A DNA stretch of 46,050 bases, taken from Sphingopyxis sp. Lineage in GTDB: Bacteria; Pseudomonadota; Alphaproteobacteria; Sphingomonadales; Sphingomonadaceae. The position numbers and the translations under genes were made by a program. This document shows, one piece after another, positions 36,523 to 46,050 of this stretch (position 1 is the first letter of the stretch; the number at the start of each line of letters is the position of its first letter). The stretch spans positions 74,837 to 120,886 of the forward strand of contig JAGHZY010000006.1 in assembly GCA_017745175.1 (NCBI GenBank), read 5' to 3'. A model generated the notes under the pieces. The model worked only from the letters and a program-made list of their open reading frames with translations, was not told the DNA's origin and did not search any database.

Positions 36523-36975
36523 TCAGTGTTTTGCGAACAGCGCCTGTTTGCCCGGTCCGAACGCGATGACCGAATAGCGGTCGGGCGTGCGGCCGGGGGC
36601 TTCCATGCCGGGGGTGCCGATCGGCATGCCCGCGACCGCGATGCCCGTCATTCCCTTGGGACGCGCGGCGAGGAAGCGTTTGATGTCGGCGGCGGGGACA
36701 TGCCCCTCGATTACCGCGCCGCCGACGAGCGTCGTGTGGCAGGAGCGCTGTGCGTCGGGCACGCCCGAGCGCTTGACCAGCGCGGCGCGCGCCGGGTTAT
36801 CGACAAGCCTGTATTTGCGGCCGAGCTGCGCCGCGACCTGCTTCGCCCAGACGCCGCAGCAGCCGCATCCGGGGTCGCGGTGTACCGTCATCTGTTCCGC
36901 GGCTTGCGCGGCGGCGGGGGTCATTGCCGCAGCCGCGAGCGCGGCGAGGACGAGATGGCGTTTCTTCGATGTCAT
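36523..36975 (-). CDS. DUF411 metal-binding protein
   Basis: 150 residues with a signal peptide (LVLAALAAAAMTPAAAQA) and the DUF411 cysteine motif DPGCGCC (Cys37, Cys39, Cys40), then VKRSGVPDAQRSCHTTLVGG. DUF411 proteins occur in copper resistance operons and are thought to bind metal in the periplasm. It follows copB by 24 bases and has AAGGA upstream of its ATG. It is the last gene before a terminator hairpin. Confidence 0.93.
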   Translation of the reverse strand: MTSKKRHLVLAALAAAAMTPAAAQAAEQMTVHRDPGCGCCGVWAKQVAAQLGRKYRLVDNPARAALVKRSGVPDAQRSCHTTLVGGAVIEGHVPAADIKRFLAARPKGMTGIAVAGMPIGTPGMEAPGRTPDRYSVIAFGPGKQALFAKH

Positions 36976-36999
36976 GAGATTTTTCCTTGTTTGGGTGTT

Positions 37000-37983
37000 T
37001 CAGAACCAGCTGCGCAGGCCGACGAGGAAATTCCAGCCGCCGGCCTTTTCGCCCGCCGCGCGGGCATAGTCGGCGGTGCCGCCGAAGGCGCGCTCGTAGG
37101 TCACGCCGACATAGGGCGCGAACTCGGGCACGATCTGGTAGCGCAGCCGCAGCCCGGCCTCGGCCGAGGTGAGCCCCGAGCCGATACCGAGTTCAGGGAT
37201 ATCCTGCGCCGACAGTTCGAATTCGGCGGTCGGTTGCAGGATCAGCTTCTGGGTGATGCGCTGGTCATATTCGGCCTCGAAGCGCGCGGTGACCTCGCCC
37301 TTGTCCGAGAGGAAAAGCGCGCCGTCGACCTCGAACCAATAGGGGGCGAGCCCCTGGATGCCGAGCACGACATGGGTGCGTTCGGGTCCGGCGCGAAAAT
37401 CGTGACGCACACCCGCCTGAAGGTTGAACCAGGGATCGAGCGCGCGGCTGTAGAGCGCCTGGACCTCGACATCTTCCGGACCGCCTTCGTTGAAACGGCC
37501 TTCGCCCTCGGTCTTCAGCCACAGGCGGTTTATGTCGCCGCCGTACCAGAGCTGCGCATCCCAGGCATAGCCTTCGTTCCCCTTGCGAAACGCGGTTTCG
37601 AGCTGGTCGATCAGGACCTGCCCCGCGGTGAGGGCGCCATTCTCCTTGACCAGCAGGCGCCGCGACCGCGCCATCTCCGCCTCGCCGTAAAAGGCGTCGG
37701 CGGCATGGGCGGGGCCGCTGCGCGCTGCCGCCGAGGGGCCGGCGACGGGTGGATCGGACCTTTCCGGTCCGGGCATGGCGTGACCGGCGTGCGGATCGCC
37801 GGTCGCCGGCATCGCATGTCCGGCGTGGCCATCGTCGGCGGCAGGCATCGAATGTCCCGCATGCGGATCGGCGGTCGGCGCCATGTCGGCCGCCGGTTCG
37901 GCGTGCCCGCCATGCTCCGCCTCCTGCGCGGCGAGCGCCGGGGCGGGCAGGGCGGCGAGTATCAGGGCTGCGAGATATTTCAT
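37000..37983 (-). CDS. copB: Copper resistance protein B (outer membrane)
   Basis: 327 residues. A signal peptide is followed by a His/Met-rich linker and a CopB beta-barrel domain (from about 100) ending in GLRSWF with C-terminal Phe. The linker holds three exact-spaced copies of a 12-residue unit beginning DPHAGH or DGHAGH (starts at 39, 51 and 63), likely copper ligands. CopB works with the CopA oxidase in periplasmic copper handling. The start overlaps the copA stop as ATGA. Confidence 0.95.
   Translation of the reverse strand: MKYLAALILAALPAPALAAQEAEHGGHAEPAADMAPTADPHAGHSMPAADDGHAGHAMPATGDPHAGHAMPGPERSDPPVAGPSAAARSGPAHAADAFYGEAEMARSRRLLVKENGALTAGQVLIDQLETAFRKGNEGYAWDAQLWYGGDINRLWLKTEGEGRFNEGGPEDVEVQALYSRALDPWFNLQAGVRHDFRAGPERTHVVLGIQGLAPYWFEVDGALFLSDKGEVTARFEAEYDQRITQKLILQPTAEFELSAQDIPELGIGSGLTSAEAGLRLRYQIVPEFAPYVGVTYERAFGGTADYARAAGEKAGGWNFLVGLRSWF
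37771..37869 (-). repeat. 36-bp tandem repeats in copB (DxHAGHxMP units)
   Basis: Three copies of a 36-base unit coding for 12 residues, with the core D-P/G-H-A-G-H-S/A-M-P. Exact spacing and similar wording suggest expansion by slippage. Copy number could vary between strains and tune metal binding. Confidence 0.7.
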
Positions 37984-39728
37984 GCGCCTTCTCCCGAATG
38001 CGGACGGACGGTGACGACACGGAACATCCCCGCGTGCATGTGGAGCAGCAGATGGCAGTGGAAGGCCCAGTCGCCCGGCGCATCGGCGGTGAGGTCGAAA
38101 CTCGCCTTGCCCCCGGGCAGCACGTTGATCGTGTGCTTGAGCGGCTGGCGCCCTTTATGCCCGTTCACCACCTCGAAGAAATGGCCGTGGAGGTGTATGG
38201 GGTGCGTCATCATCGTGTGGTTGATCAATATGATGCGCGCGCGTTCGTTGCGCTCGAAGCGGATCGGTTCGACCCCGTCGCTGTATTTCCTGCCGTCGAA
38301 CGACCACATGAAGCGTTCCATGTTGCCGGTGAGATGGATCTCGATCGTCCGCGCGGGCGGGCGCGGGTCGGGGTTGGGCCTCAGCGACACAAGGTCGCGA
38401 TAGGTGAGGACCCGGTGACCGACATTGTCGAGCCCGACGCCGGGATCGCCGGTGCGGTCGACGGGCGAAAAGGCGATCGCATCGACGCCGACGCCGACCG
38501 TCACGCTGTCGGGAACCTTCGACTTGTCGCGCATGCTCATCGCGCCATGGTCCATCGCTCCGGCCGCGGCGCCCGCCGCCGCGCCGTGGGCGCCATGATC
38601 CATGCCGCCCATGCCCATGTCCTTCATCGTCAGCGTCGGACGTTCGCGCAGCGGGGGGACGGCGGCGACCATGCCGGGGCGCGGCGCCAGCGTCGCGCGG
38701 CCCATGCCCGACCGGTCGAGCGATTCGGCGATAAAGCTGTAGGCCCTGTCCTCGTCGGGGCGGACGACGACGTCGTAGGTTTCGGCGGTTCCGATCTGGA
38801 ATTCGTCGACCGCCACCGGCCGGACATCCTGTCCGTCAGCGCCGACCACGGTCAGCTTGAGCCCGGGGATGCGGATGTTGAAGATCGACATCGACGAGGC
38901 GTTGATGATGCGCAGGCGGACGCGCTCGCCGGGGCGGAAAAGACCGGTCCAGTTCTCCTGCGGGCCATGGCCGTTGATCAGATAGGTATAGGTCGTCGCC
39001 GACACGTCGGCGATGTCGGCCGGGTCCATCCGCATCTTGCCCCATTTGGCGCGTTCGGACGGCGAAAGCTTCTCTTCGGGGCCGCCCGCGATCATGCCCG
39101 CGAGCGTCTGCTTCTGCCGGTTGAAATAGCCGCCTTCCTGCTTGAGCTTGTTGAAGAGCTGGTGCGGGTCGAGAAAGGTCCAGTCGGACAGCACGACGAC
39201 ATGCTCGCGGTCGTAACCGACCGGATCGGCGCCGGCGGGATCGATCACGATCGGACCGTAATGGCCGAGCTGTTCCTGAAGCCCCGAATGGCTGTGATAC
39301 CAATATGTCCCGCTCTGCTGGACCGGAAACTCGTAGGTGAACAGCGACCGGGCCTTGATCCCGGGGAAGCTGACTCCGGGGACGCCGTCCATCTGGAACG
39401 GCAGGATCAGCCCGTGCCAGTGGATCGAGGTCTCCTCGTCGAGGGTGTTTTCGACGTGGAGGCGGACATTCTGTCCCTCGCGAAGCCGGACGAGCGGGGC
39501 GGGGAGGACGCCGTTGAGCGTGATCGCGCGGCCGACACGGCCGCCGACCGTGTAGCGGCTGTGCGCGATCTTCAGGTGAATATCCTCGCCGGTCAGCGTC
39601 GGGAGGGTCGAAAGGATGCCGGGGCTGCCGCTTTGCGCCCAGGCGGGAAACAGGCCCGCGATCGAGAGGCCCGCGGCGCCGGCCGCGCTGGCGCGGAGCA
39701 GCATTCGCCGTTCCATGGGGAGAGTCAT
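37980..39728 (-). CDS. copA: Periplasmic multicopper oxidase CopA
   Basis: About 582 residues. A Tat signal (ERRMLLRASAAG) exports the folded copper enzyme. All four multicopper oxidase ligand sets are visible: HWHG (103-106), HSHSG (145-149), HPIHLHGHFF and HCHLLLHMHAGM near the C-terminus. A Met/His-rich insert (MGMGGMDHG, MDHGAMSM) near 365-400 is typical of CopA/PcoA and binds extra copper. It oxidises Cu(I) to Cu(II) in the periplasm. I chose ATG at 39726-39728 with GGAAAG upstream; an upstream in-frame start at 39770 lacks support. copB follows with an ATGA overlap. Confidence 0.96.
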   Translation of the reverse strand: MTLPMERRMLLRASAAGAAGLSIAGLFPAWAQSGSPGILSTLPTLTGEDIHLKIAHSRYTVGGRVGRAITLNGVLPAPLVRLREGQNVRLHVENTLDEETSIHWHGLILPFQMDGVPGVSFPGIKARSLFTYEFPVQQSGTYWYHSHSGLQEQLGHYGPIVIDPAGADPVGYDREHVVVLSDWTFLDPHQLFNKLKQEGGYFNRQKQTLAGMIAGGPEEKLSPSERAKWGKMRMDPADIADVSATTYTYLINGHGPQENWTGLFRPGERVRLRIINASSMSIFNIRIPGLKLTVVGADGQDVRPVAVDEFQIGTAETYDVVVRPDEDRAYSFIAESLDRSGMGRATLAPRPGMVAAVPPLRERPTLTMKDMGMGGMDHGAHGAAAGAAAGAMDHGAMSMRDKSKVPDSVTVGVGVDAIAFSPVDRTGDPGVGLDNVGHRVLTYRDLVSLRPNPDPRPPARTIEIHLTGNMERFMWSFDGRKYSDGVEPIRFERNERARIILINHTMMTHPIHLHGHFFEVVNGHKGRQPLKHTINVLPGGKASFDLTADAPGDWAFHCHLLLHMHAGMFRVVTVRPHSGEGA

Positions 39729-39800
39729 GTTGGTCTTTCCTTTTGCACGGCGTCGCAAGGGCTCCGCCAAGAGGCGGACCCGGCCGTGATATATTCGGGG

Positions 39801-39835
39801 AAAATACCCCGGGGCCGGCGGGTGCCGCCCCGGGG
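39801..39835 (-). terminator. Intrinsic terminator downstream of the small metal-associated gene
   Basis: GCCCCGGGG (39827-39835) pairs with CCCCGGGGC (39807-39815), and on the minus strand the stem runs into TATTTT (39801-39806). It closes the small-protein unit and separates it from copA, so copA probably has its own promoter in the 70 bases that follow. Confidence 0.7.
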
Positions 39836-39841
39836 CAGATG

Positions 39842-40078
39842 CTATTTCTTGTCCGACGTGGCGCCGGACTTCGCGGTCATGGCGGCGTGCATTTTCTTGC
39901 AGCGTTCCATCATGGCGGCGTCGGGCTTCATCTTGCCGTCGGCCATCATCGCCTCATGTCCTGGCATCGGTTTGCCGGCCGGTGCGGGCATGCTGTGTCC
40001 GGCATGCGCGGGCTCGGCGACCTGCGCAGCCGCAGGGGTTGCGGCCGTCAGCGCGGCCGCGATCAAAAAGAACTTCAT
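39842..40078 (-). CDS. Small exported His/Met-rich protein, copper-associated
   Basis: 78 residues: a signal peptide (MKFFLIAAALTAATPAAAQ), then a short His/Met-rich stretch (HAGHSMPAPAGKPMPGHEAMM) that repeats the wording of the CopB linker, then a charged tail with one cysteine. It probably binds copper in the periplasm. GGAG lies seven bases upstream of the ATG. No named family was recognised. Confidence 0.82.
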   Translation of the reverse strand: MKFFLIAAALTAATPAAAQVAEPAHAGHSMPAPAGKPMPGHEAMMADGKMKPDAAMMERCKKMHAAMTAKSGATSDKK

Positions 40079-40108
40079 GATGATACTCCGAAAAAATGAA
40101 TGTCTGGA

Positions 40109-40435
40109 TCAGATTTCGGAGATGGTGCGTGGAGGCCGGATTTCGGCCTCGGGCGTGATGCCGGCCAGTCTCGCCGGCGGGCCGCAGGCGATTTTCGCCG
40201 CGGGGGCGGGAAGGTGCCGTTCGGTTGCGGGCGGCAAGGGGCAGAACGAGCCGCACAGGCTGACGCAGACAGCCGGGGTACAGCGGGTCTCGCTGTCATC
40301 GCTGTCGGGACAGCCGCTTTCGCCCATGGTCGAGGTACAGGCCGTCATCGCCGGCATCGCGGCGGCGTTGGAAGTCGCCAGCGGCGAAACCAGCAGCGCG
40401 AGCGCGGCGAACAGCGATGCGATCAGCCGCGTCAC
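40109..40435 (-). CDS. Cysteine-rich exported protein, possible CopL-type
   Basis: About 108 residues. GTG at 40433-40435 opens a good signal peptide (TRLIASLFAALALLVSPLATSNAAA). The mature part has about seven cysteines in its first half (for example CTPAVCVSLCGSFC), suited to binding metal or forming disulfides. The frame is open to 40549 without a better start. A small overlapping frame ends at 40432 as GTGA against this start, which hints at translational coupling. Xanthomonas copLAB has a cysteine-rich gene, copL, before copA; the place here is similar, but homology is not shown. Confidence 0.6.
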   Translation of the reverse strand: MTRLIASLFAALALLVSPLATSNAAAMPAMTACTSTMGESGCPDSDDSETRCTPAVCVSLCGSFCPLPPATERHLPAPAAKIACGPPARLAGITPEAEIRPPRTISEI

Positions 40436-40724
40436 GGCCGCGCATCCCGGGACGGGAAAGCGGGACCGGGGCGCGGCTGTCCGGCGGGGGCGGGGAGAAA
40501 CTGTTCGACCTTGTCCATCGCTTGTTGCCCGGACATCCGGCTGCGGCATACGGCCGATCTGTCCTCTTCTCTTATACGCATGCGACGGGGCAACCCCTCA
40601 CGATCTTTCCGTCGCATCGTCGACTTTCCGCGGGCGCCCGATTCTGCGCGCCTTGTCACCCGCTGCGCCGGCCCACGGCACCTCTGCAGCGAGCCGAAAT
40701 CCCGATCGTCGACGCCGCGATGTT
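40436..40724. promoter_or_regulatory. 289-base region upstream of the small copper genes
   Basis: Between the cusF stop and the cysteine-rich gene. A minus-strand open frame (40432-40860) crosses it, but starts inside cusF; its last part could be a short leader peptide. No clear terminator follows cusF. A promoter for the small-protein unit is expected here, but could not be pinned down. Confidence 0.35.
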
Positions 40725-41087
40725 TCAGGGCGTCCTGGCGATCTTCGTGATCGTTCCGGTCCGGCCGTTCCAGTCGATCTCGAACGCGACCCTGTCGCCG
40801 GCCTTGATGCCGGCGAGCAGCGCGGGGTCGGCGGCAAAGCCCATTTCCATCGGCGGCCATTGCAGTTCGGCGATCTTGCCGTGATCGAGGGTCACCTCGC
40901 CCTTCGAGACGTCGATCGCCGTGACCGTGCCGGTGCCCTTGCCATGTTTCACTTCTGCCGCTGCCATGCCAGCTATCGGCGCGGCCTCTGCCTTGTTGGC
41001 GGGTATGGCCTTATCCTCGGCCTTGCCGCATCCGGCGACGCTGGCGGCCAGGGCAAGGCTCGCCGCAATATAGGGGGTCTTTCTCAT
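40725..41087 (-). CDS. cusF: CusF-like copper-binding lipoprotein
   Basis: 120 residues. A lipoprotein signal ends at Cys20 (SVAGC), so the protein is membrane-anchored, unlike soluble E. coli CusF. The CusF barrel (about 50-118) keeps all copper ligands in order: His69 (LDHGK), Trp77, Met80 and Met82 (WPPMEM). It should pass Cu(I) or Ag(I) to the CusCBA pump. The start overlaps the cusA stop as ATGA. Confidence 0.92.
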   Translation of the reverse strand: MRKTPYIAASLALAASVAGCGKAEDKAIPANKAEAAPIAGMAAAEVKHGKGTGTVTAIDVSKGEVTLDHGKIAELQWPPMEMGFAADPALLAGIKAGDRVAFEIDWNGRTGTITKIARTP

Positions 41088-44000
41088 CTCATTTCTCCTT
41101 CGGGTTGAACTTGTCGGGAATGCCGGGTGCGCAGCAGCAGATAGGCGGCGGGGATGACGAACATCGACAGCAGCGGGGCGGTGATCATCCCGCCGATCAT
41201 CGGCGCCGCGATCCGGCTCATCACCTCCGAGCCGGTGCCGGTGCCGACGAGGATCGGGAAAAGGCCCGCGAGGATGACCGCGACCGTCATCGCCTTGGGA
41301 CGCACGCGCAGCAGCGCGCCCTCGCGCACCGCCGCGGCGACATCGCCGTCGGTCCGGTCGGCGAGTGCGTGCCTGAGGTAGATGAGCATCACCACCCCGA
41401 ACTCGGCGGCGACCCCCGCGAGCGCGATGAAGCCGACCGCGCTCGCCACCGACTGGTTGTAGCCGAGCAGGTAGACCAGCCACATGCCGCCGGTGAGTGC
41501 GAAGGGCAGTGTCGCCATGATGAGCAGCGCTTCGTCGAGCCTGCGGAAGGTCAGGTAGAGCAGGCCGAAGATGACCAGCAGCGTGATCGGCACGACGACC
41601 TTCATCCGTTCGGCGGCGCGGACGAGGAACTCATATTGTCCGGTGTAGGAGACGCTGACCCCGGGCGGGACCTCGACCTCCTTCGCGATCGCGGCCTCGA
41701 TGTCGGCGACGAGGGTCCGGAGATCACGGCCCCGCCCGTCGACATATATCCATGTCACGGGGCGCCCATTCTCACTCCGCAACATCGCCGGACCGTCGGT
41801 GACGCGCACATCGGCGACCGTCCCGAGCGTGATCTGCTGGCCCGCGGGGGTCAGCACTGGCAGTGCCCGGATGTCGGCGAGGCTGCTCCGGATCTCGCGC
41901 GGGTAGCGGACGCTGATCGGATAGCGCGCGAGCCCCTCGACCGTCTGCCCGACGGCTTCGCCGCCGATCGCGCCCGACACGATGTCCTGCACATCGGCGA
42001 TGTTGAGCCCGAAGCGCGCCGCGGCGGCGCGATCGATCGTCACATCGATGTAGCGGCCGCCGGTCAGCCGCTCGGCGAGCGCCGATGCGACGCCGGGAAC
42101 CCTCCTGACGACCTGTTCGATGCGTTTCGCGGTCCGGTCGATCTCCGCAATGTCGGCGCCCGCGACCTTGATCCCGATCGGGCTCTTGATCCCCGTCGCG
42201 AGCATGTCGATGCGGTTGCGGATCGGCGGAATCCAGAAATTGGCGAGGCCGGGGACTTTCACCCGCGCGTCGAGCTCCTCGATCAGCTTCGCCTCGGTCA
42301 TCCCCGGGCGCCATTCGCTCTTCGGTTTGAAGCGGATCGTGGTCTCGAACATTTCGAGCGGCGCGGGATCGGTCGCGGTATCGGCGCGGCCCGCCTTGCC
42401 GAACACGCTCTCGACCTCGGGCACCGTCTTGATCAGCCGGTCGGTCTGCTGGAGCAGCGACGCCGCCCTCGCGGCCGAAATTCCGGGGAGGGCCGAGGGC
42501 ATGTAGAGGAGATCACCCTCGCTCAATTGCGGCATGAATTCGCCGCCGGTCCGCAGCATCGGCCACAGCCCTGTCGCGAAGACGAGCGCCGCGACGAGCA
42601 GCGTCCGGCGCGGTCTTGCCAGCACCCGGTCGAGCGCCGGGCGATAGGCGCGGGCGAGCCAGCGATTGACCGGATTGCTGTCCTCGGCGGGAATCCTGCC
42701 GCGGATCAGCCAGCCCATCAGCACCGGTACCAGCGTGATCGACAGCAGCGCGGCGGCGGCCATCGACCAGGTCTTGGTGAAGGCAAGCGGTGCGAACAGA
42801 CGCCCTTCCTGGCCTTCGAGCGCGAAGATCGGGACGAACGAAAGGGTAATGATGAGGAGCGAGAGGAAGAGCGCGGGGCCGACCTCGGCGGCCGCGCCGG
42901 TGACGATGTGCCACCGTTCGGCGGGCCCGGGCTCTTGCCCCGGATGATCGTGCGTCCAGCGTTCGAGATGCTTGTGCGCATTTTCGACCATCACGATCGC
43001 GGCATCGACCATCGCGCCGATCGCGATCGCGATACCGCCGAGCGAGAGGATGTTGGCGTTGAGCCCCTGCGCGCGCATCGCGATGAACGCGATCAGGATG
43101 CCGAGCGGCAGGGTCAGGATCGCGACGAGCGCCGAGCGCGCGTGCCAGAGGAAGAGCGCGCAGACGAGCGCGACGATGACAAATTCCTCGACGAGCTTGC
43201 CCGCGAGATTGTCGACCGCGCGATCGATCAGCCCCGAACGGTCATAGGTCGTCACCACCTCGACGCCGGGGGGCAGGCTCTTCTTCAGTTCCGCGAGCCT
43301 CGCGCGAACGCCGTCGATCACCTCGCGCGCATTCTGGCCCTGCCGCATCACGATGACGCCGCCCGCGACTTCGCCCTCGCCGTTGAGCTCGGCGATCCCG
43401 CGCCGCATCTCGGGTCCGGTCTGGACGACGGCGACATCGCCGACCGTCACGGGGATGCCGCCCGGGGCGGCGCGGATCGGCACCGCCCGGAAATCCTCGA
43501 CCGTCTTCAGATAGCCGCTCGCGCGGACGATATATTCGGCCTCGGCCATCTCGACGACCCCGCCGCCCGCCTCCTGGTTGGCGCGCTGGAGCGCGTCCGC
43601 CACATCCTTCGCGGTGACGCGATAGGCGGCGAGCTTCTGCGGATCGACGACGAGCTGATACTGGCGGACCATGCCGCCGATGCTCGCCACTTCGGCGACG
43701 CCGGGCACCGTCTTCAACTCGAAGCGCAGGAACCAGTCCTGCAGCGAGCGCAGCGCCGCGAGGTCGTGGCGGCCGCTTTTGTCGACCAGGGCATATTCAT
43801 AGATCCAGCCGACCCCCGTCGCATCGGGTCCGAGCGACGCCGTCGCGCCCGGCGGCAGGCGCCCCTGGACCTGCGCCAGATATTCGAGGACGCGGCTGCG
43901 TGCCCAGTAGAGATCGGTGCCATCCTCGAAGAGGACATGGACGAAGCTGTCGCCGACGAAGGAATAGCCGCGCACGACGCGCGCGCCGGGGACCGAGAGC

Positions 44001-44218
44001 ATCGTCGAGCTGATCGGATAGGTGACCTGATTTTCGACGATCTGCGGCGCCTGGCCCGGATAGGTGGTACGGATGATCACCTGTACGTCGGACAGGTCGG
44101 GCAGCGCATCGACCGGGGTCGTGCGGACCGCCGCGATCCCGGCGAGCGCGAGCAGGAGCGCGGCGAGCGCAACGAAGATGCGTGCGTCGACCGCGGCGCG
44201 GATGATCCGCTCGATCAT
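41084..44218 (-). CDS. cusA: Heavy-metal RND efflux pump, CusA type
   Basis: 1044 residues, the normal length for heavy-metal RND pumps, with two sets of membrane helices and periplasmic loops. [26 protein letters not shown] and [19 protein letters not shown] are HME-RND hallmarks, and the latter carries an Asp of the proton relay. [18 protein letters not shown] and [15 protein letters not shown] match CusA. The Cu(I)/Ag(I) assignment over zinc/cobalt rests mainly on the CusB and CusF partners. ATGA overlaps join it to cusB and cusF on both sides. Confidence 0.95.
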   Translation of the reverse strand: MIERIIRAAVDARIFVALAALLLALAGIAAVRTTPVDALPDLSDVQVIIRTTYPGQAPQIVENQVTYPISSTMLSVPGARVVRGYSFVGDSFVHVLFEDGTDLYWARSRVLEYLAQVQGRLPPGATASLGPDATGVGWIYEYALVDKSGRHDLAALRSLQDWFLRFELKTVPGVAEVASIGGMVRQYQLVVDPQKLAAYRVTAKDVADALQRANQEAGGGVVEMAEAEYIVRASGYLKTVEDFRAVPIRAAPGGIPVTVGDVAVVQTGPEMRRGIAELNGEGEVAGGVIVMRQGQNAREVIDGVRARLAELKKSLPPGVEVVTTYDRSGLIDRAVDNLAGKLVEEFVIVALVCALFLWHARSALVAILTLPLGILIAFIAMRAQGLNANILSLGGIAIAIGAMVDAAIVMVENAHKHLERWTHDHPGQEPGPAERWHIVTGAAAEVGPALFLSLLIITLSFVPIFALEGQEGRLFAPLAFTKTWSMAAAALLSITLVPVLMGWLIRGRIPAEDSNPVNRWLARAYRPALDRVLARPRRTLLVAALVFATGLWPMLRTGGEFMPQLSEGDLLYMPSALPGISAARAASLLQQTDRLIKTVPEVESVFGKAGRADTATDPAPLEMFETTIRFKPKSEWRPGMTEAKLIEELDARVKVPGLANFWIPPIRNRIDMLATGIKSPIGIKVAGADIAEIDRTAKRIEQVVRRVPGVASALAERLTGGRYIDVTIDRAAAARFGLNIADVQDIVSGAIGGEAVGQTVEGLARYPISVRYPREIRSSLADIRALPVLTPAGQQITLGTVADVRVTDGPAMLRSENGRPVTWIYVDGRGRDLRTLVADIEAAIAKEVEVPPGVSVSYTGQYEFLVRAAERMKVVVPITLLVIFGLLYLTFRRLDEALLIMATLPFALTGGMWLVYLLGYNQSVASAVGFIALAGVAAEFGVVMLIYLRHALADRTDGDVAAAVREGALLRVRPKAMTVAVILAGLFPILVGTGTGSEVMSRIAAPMIGGMITAPLLSMFVIPAAYLLLRTRHSRQVQPEGEMR

Positions 44219-45453
44219 TTGCCGCCCTCCAGCGATCGTGCCGCAATGCCGGTGAGGTTCGCCTCGGAATCGAGGAGAAACTGGCCCGAGACGACGATCC
44301 TTTCACCCGCCGCGAGGCCCGCGAGGATTTCGGTCTTGCCGCCGCCCTCGCGTCCGGTTCGCACCTCGGCGGGGCGGTAGCGGCCGCCGTCCGCCGCGAG
44401 CATCACGAGTGCGCGCGTGCCGGTGCGGATCACCGCTTCGCTGGGGACAAGAAGCGTGGGCCGGCCGCCGGCCGCGAGCAGGACGCTCGCGAACATGCCG
44501 GGGCGAAGCCGTCCGCCGCGATTGGCGAGTTCGATCCGGGCGGTGAGGGTCCGGCTGTCGGCATCGGCGGCGGGGAGGATCGCGGTCACGCGGCCGGCGA
44601 AGCTCTCGCCCGGAAAGGCTGTGAGCGTTGCGGTGGCGCGCTGGCCGGCACGGATCGCTCCGACCTGTGCCTCGGGAACCGCGGCATCGAGCCAGACGGC
44701 GCCGAGCCCGCTCACCTGCGCGAGCGTCTGTCCCTGCGCCAGGGCAACCCCGCTGCGCACGTCGAGCGTCCGGATGACGCCGCCGATCGGCGAGCGGATC
44801 GTCACCACGCCGTTGGCGCGGCCCGTGCGCTCGACCTCGGCAATCTGGCTTTCGCTCATGCCGAGCAGCCCGAGGCGCTGCCGCGCCGCCGTGACGAGCG
44901 CGGGCTGGCCGAGCTTGCGGACGGCCAGATATTCGGCCTGCGCGCCGCCCCATTCGGGAAGCTGGACATCGGCGATCGGCGCGCCCGCGCGGATCAGGTC
45001 GCCGGGGGCGCGGCCATAGACGCGGGTGACGAAACCGCCCGCGCGGGCCTGCACGATCGCGACGTCGCGCTCGTTGAACCCGATCGTCCCGGTTGCGGCG
45101 ATGCCGCCGGGCAGGCTTCCGGTTTCGGCGACGGCAACGCGCAGCCCGAGATTCTGCGCGGCCGAGGGATCGATCCGCACCGCCGGGCCCGCGTCTCCGC
45201 TCGCGTCGTCGTCGGCATATTTGGGGATGGTTTTCATGCCCATCGAGGAGAGCGAGTCGGGGTTGTCATAATGTTCGAGCGGCACCATCGGGTCGTACCA
45301 GTAGAGGATTTTGCGCTCGTCCCTGGCCGCACGGCCCGCGCCGGCGTCGGACGAAGCGCGCTCGCCGAGCCAATAGCCGCCGCCGCCAGCGATCAGCGCG
45401 ATCGCCAGCACGCCGGCCGCCCAGCGCGCCGCGTTCACCGTGCCACTGTTCAT
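44215..45453 (-). CDS. cusB: RND periplasmic adaptor, CusB type
   Basis: 412 residues. An N-terminal membrane anchor ([16 protein letters not shown]) precedes the CusB metal-binding head [19 protein letters not shown] with SMGMKTIP, a clear mark of copper/silver adaptors. Barrel-sandwich, beta-barrel and membrane-proximal domains follow. It links CusA to the CusC channel and hands over metal. The gene overlaps cusC and cusA as ATGA at both ends. Confidence 0.95.
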   Translation of the reverse strand: MNSGTVNAARWAAGVLAIALIAGGGGYWLGERASSDAGAGRAARDERKILYWYDPMVPLEHYDNPDSLSSMGMKTIPKYADDDASGDAGPAVRIDPSAAQNLGLRVAVAETGSLPGGIAATGTIGFNERDVAIVQARAGGFVTRVYGRAPGDLIRAGAPIADVQLPEWGGAQAEYLAVRKLGQPALVTAARQRLGLLGMSESQIAEVERTGRANGVVTIRSPIGGVIRTLDVRSGVALAQGQTLAQVSGLGAVWLDAAVPEAQVGAIRAGQRATATLTAFPGESFAGRVTAILPAADADSRTLTARIELANRGGRLRPGMFASVLLAAGGRPTLLVPSEAVIRTGTRALVMLAADGGRYRPAEVRTGREGGGKTEILAGLAAGERIVVSGQFLLDSEANLTGIAARSLEGGK

Positions 45454-46050
45454 GTCTGGTCTCCCCCGAAGGTGAAATGAATCCGGATCGCGTCGCGGGC
45501 GACCTCCGCTTCGCGCGCCAGCGCATCGACCTCGGCTTCGGCGAGCGCGAGCGATGACAGCAGGGCGCTGCCGAGGTCGAGTTTTCCCGCGGCGTAGCTG
45601 GCGAGATCGAGCTGAGCGCGCTGTCTTGCCAGCGGCACCAGCGTCCGCCGCGCGTTGTCGAGCCGGCGGCGGTGCATGTCATGGTCGGCGAGCGCTTCGT
45701 CGAGGCTCGCCGCCATCGCGCGTTCGGCGGCGATCCGCTCGAAGCGCGCGCGACTGGCCTCGCTCGCGCGCGCCGCGATCCTCGGGTCCTGCCGCCGTTT
45801 CGGGAAAAGGGGGAGGTCGATCGAGACACCGACCGACACAAGATCGCCGAACGCGGGCTCGCGGCGCCCATAGGAGGCGCTGACCGTCCAGTCGGGCCGC
45901 TTGTCGGCGCGGGCGAGGCCGGTTTCGGCGTCGGCGGCGACGGTGCGGGCGTCAAATGCTTCAAGCTGCGGCAGCGAGGGGAGGCCCGCGAGCAGCGCTC
46001 CCCTCTCGACCACCATCGGCGGCGGCGCGCCCTGCGTGTCGGCCCCGGGA
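45450..46050 (-). CDS. cusC: TolC-family outer-membrane channel, CusC type (C-terminal part, cut by window edge)
   Basis: The frame is open to the right edge, so the N-terminal half is missing. The visible 200 residues show the second TolC repeat: GLPSLPQLEAFDA, a strand pair (VSVGVSIDLPLF) and long coiled helices with heptads (RARFERIAAERAMAASLDEAL). The outer-membrane channel role and the CusC name follow from the overlap with cusB. Confidence 0.88.
   Translation of the reverse strand, partial: PGADTQGAPPPMVVERGALLAGLPSLPQLEAFDARTVAADAETGLARADKRPDWTVSASYGRREPAFGDLVSVGVSIDLPLFPKRRQDPRIAARASEASRARFERIAAERAMAASLDEALADHDMHRRRLDNARRTLVPLARQRAQLDLASYAAGKLDLGSALLSSLALAEAEVDALAREAEVARDAIRIHFTFGGDQT

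Noticed and set aside
37749..41108. A 1119-codon plus-strand open frame
   Set aside because: It is antisense to copA, copB and the small copper genes, all of which have strong motifs. Its composition is shadow-like.
41105..44380. A 1091-codon plus-strand open frame
   Set aside because: It is antisense to cusA and has no domain features.

Overview
The window is GC-rich and dense with genes. Gene content and style point to an alphaproteobacterium of the Sphingomonadaceae (Sphingopyxis, Novosphingobium or Sphingobium type). The signs are large TonB-dependent receptors, many acyl-CoA and SDR enzymes, ATGA gene overlaps, and short GC-rich palindromes scattered between genes. Genus is inferred, not shown. 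No tRNA, rRNA, CRISPR array, phage or intact insertion sequence was seen.

Bases 1-23362 hold a lipid and aldehyde catabolic region. On the minus strand lie a flavin amine oxidase (cut by the window edge), an aldehyde dehydrogenase and a TetR regulator, with an SDR gene diverging from the regulator. A four-gene minus-strand unit follows: metallo-beta-lactamase-fold hydrolase, LuxE-like acyl-activating enzyme, LuxC-like acyl-CoA reductase and zinc alcohol dehydrogenase. Diverging from it is a six-gene plus-strand unit: secreted SdsA1-type alkylsulfatase, crotonase, zinc alcohol dehydrogenase, wax-ester synthase/DGAT, alpha/beta hydrolase and acyl-CoA ligase. A divergent SDR-fold protein, a second near-identical crotonase, a nitronate monooxygenase/FabK-like enzyme, etfB, etfA and an acyl-CoA dehydrogenase complete the region. 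Together these could interconvert sulfated alcohols, alcohols, aldehydes, acids, acyl-CoAs and esters. Both crotonases lack the two hydratase glutamates and look like enoyl-CoA isomerases.

Bases 23367-32478 form one collinear minus-strand set: TonB-dependent receptor, Tat-exported amidase, Sec-exported M20 amidohydrolase, Sec-exported formylglycine sulfatase, CRP/FNR regulator, and a formylglycine-generating enzyme with both active-site cysteines. I read this as a self-contained system for importing and dismantling a sulfated, amide-containing molecule in the periplasm. The substrate is unknown. It is the best candidate here for an undescribed pathway.

Bases 32479-36079 hold a 616-base non-coding stretch rich in inverted repeats, then a LysR regulator divergent from a SnoaL-like protein, a DoxX membrane protein and a quinone-oxidoreductase-like MDR enzyme, closed by a 14-bp perfect hairpin. 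Bases 36523-46050 are a copper resistance block on the minus strand. It runs from cusC (cut by the edge) through cusB, cusA and a lipoprotein form of cusF, then two small exported metal-associated proteins, then copA, copB and a DUF411 protein. No copper regulator is visible in the window.
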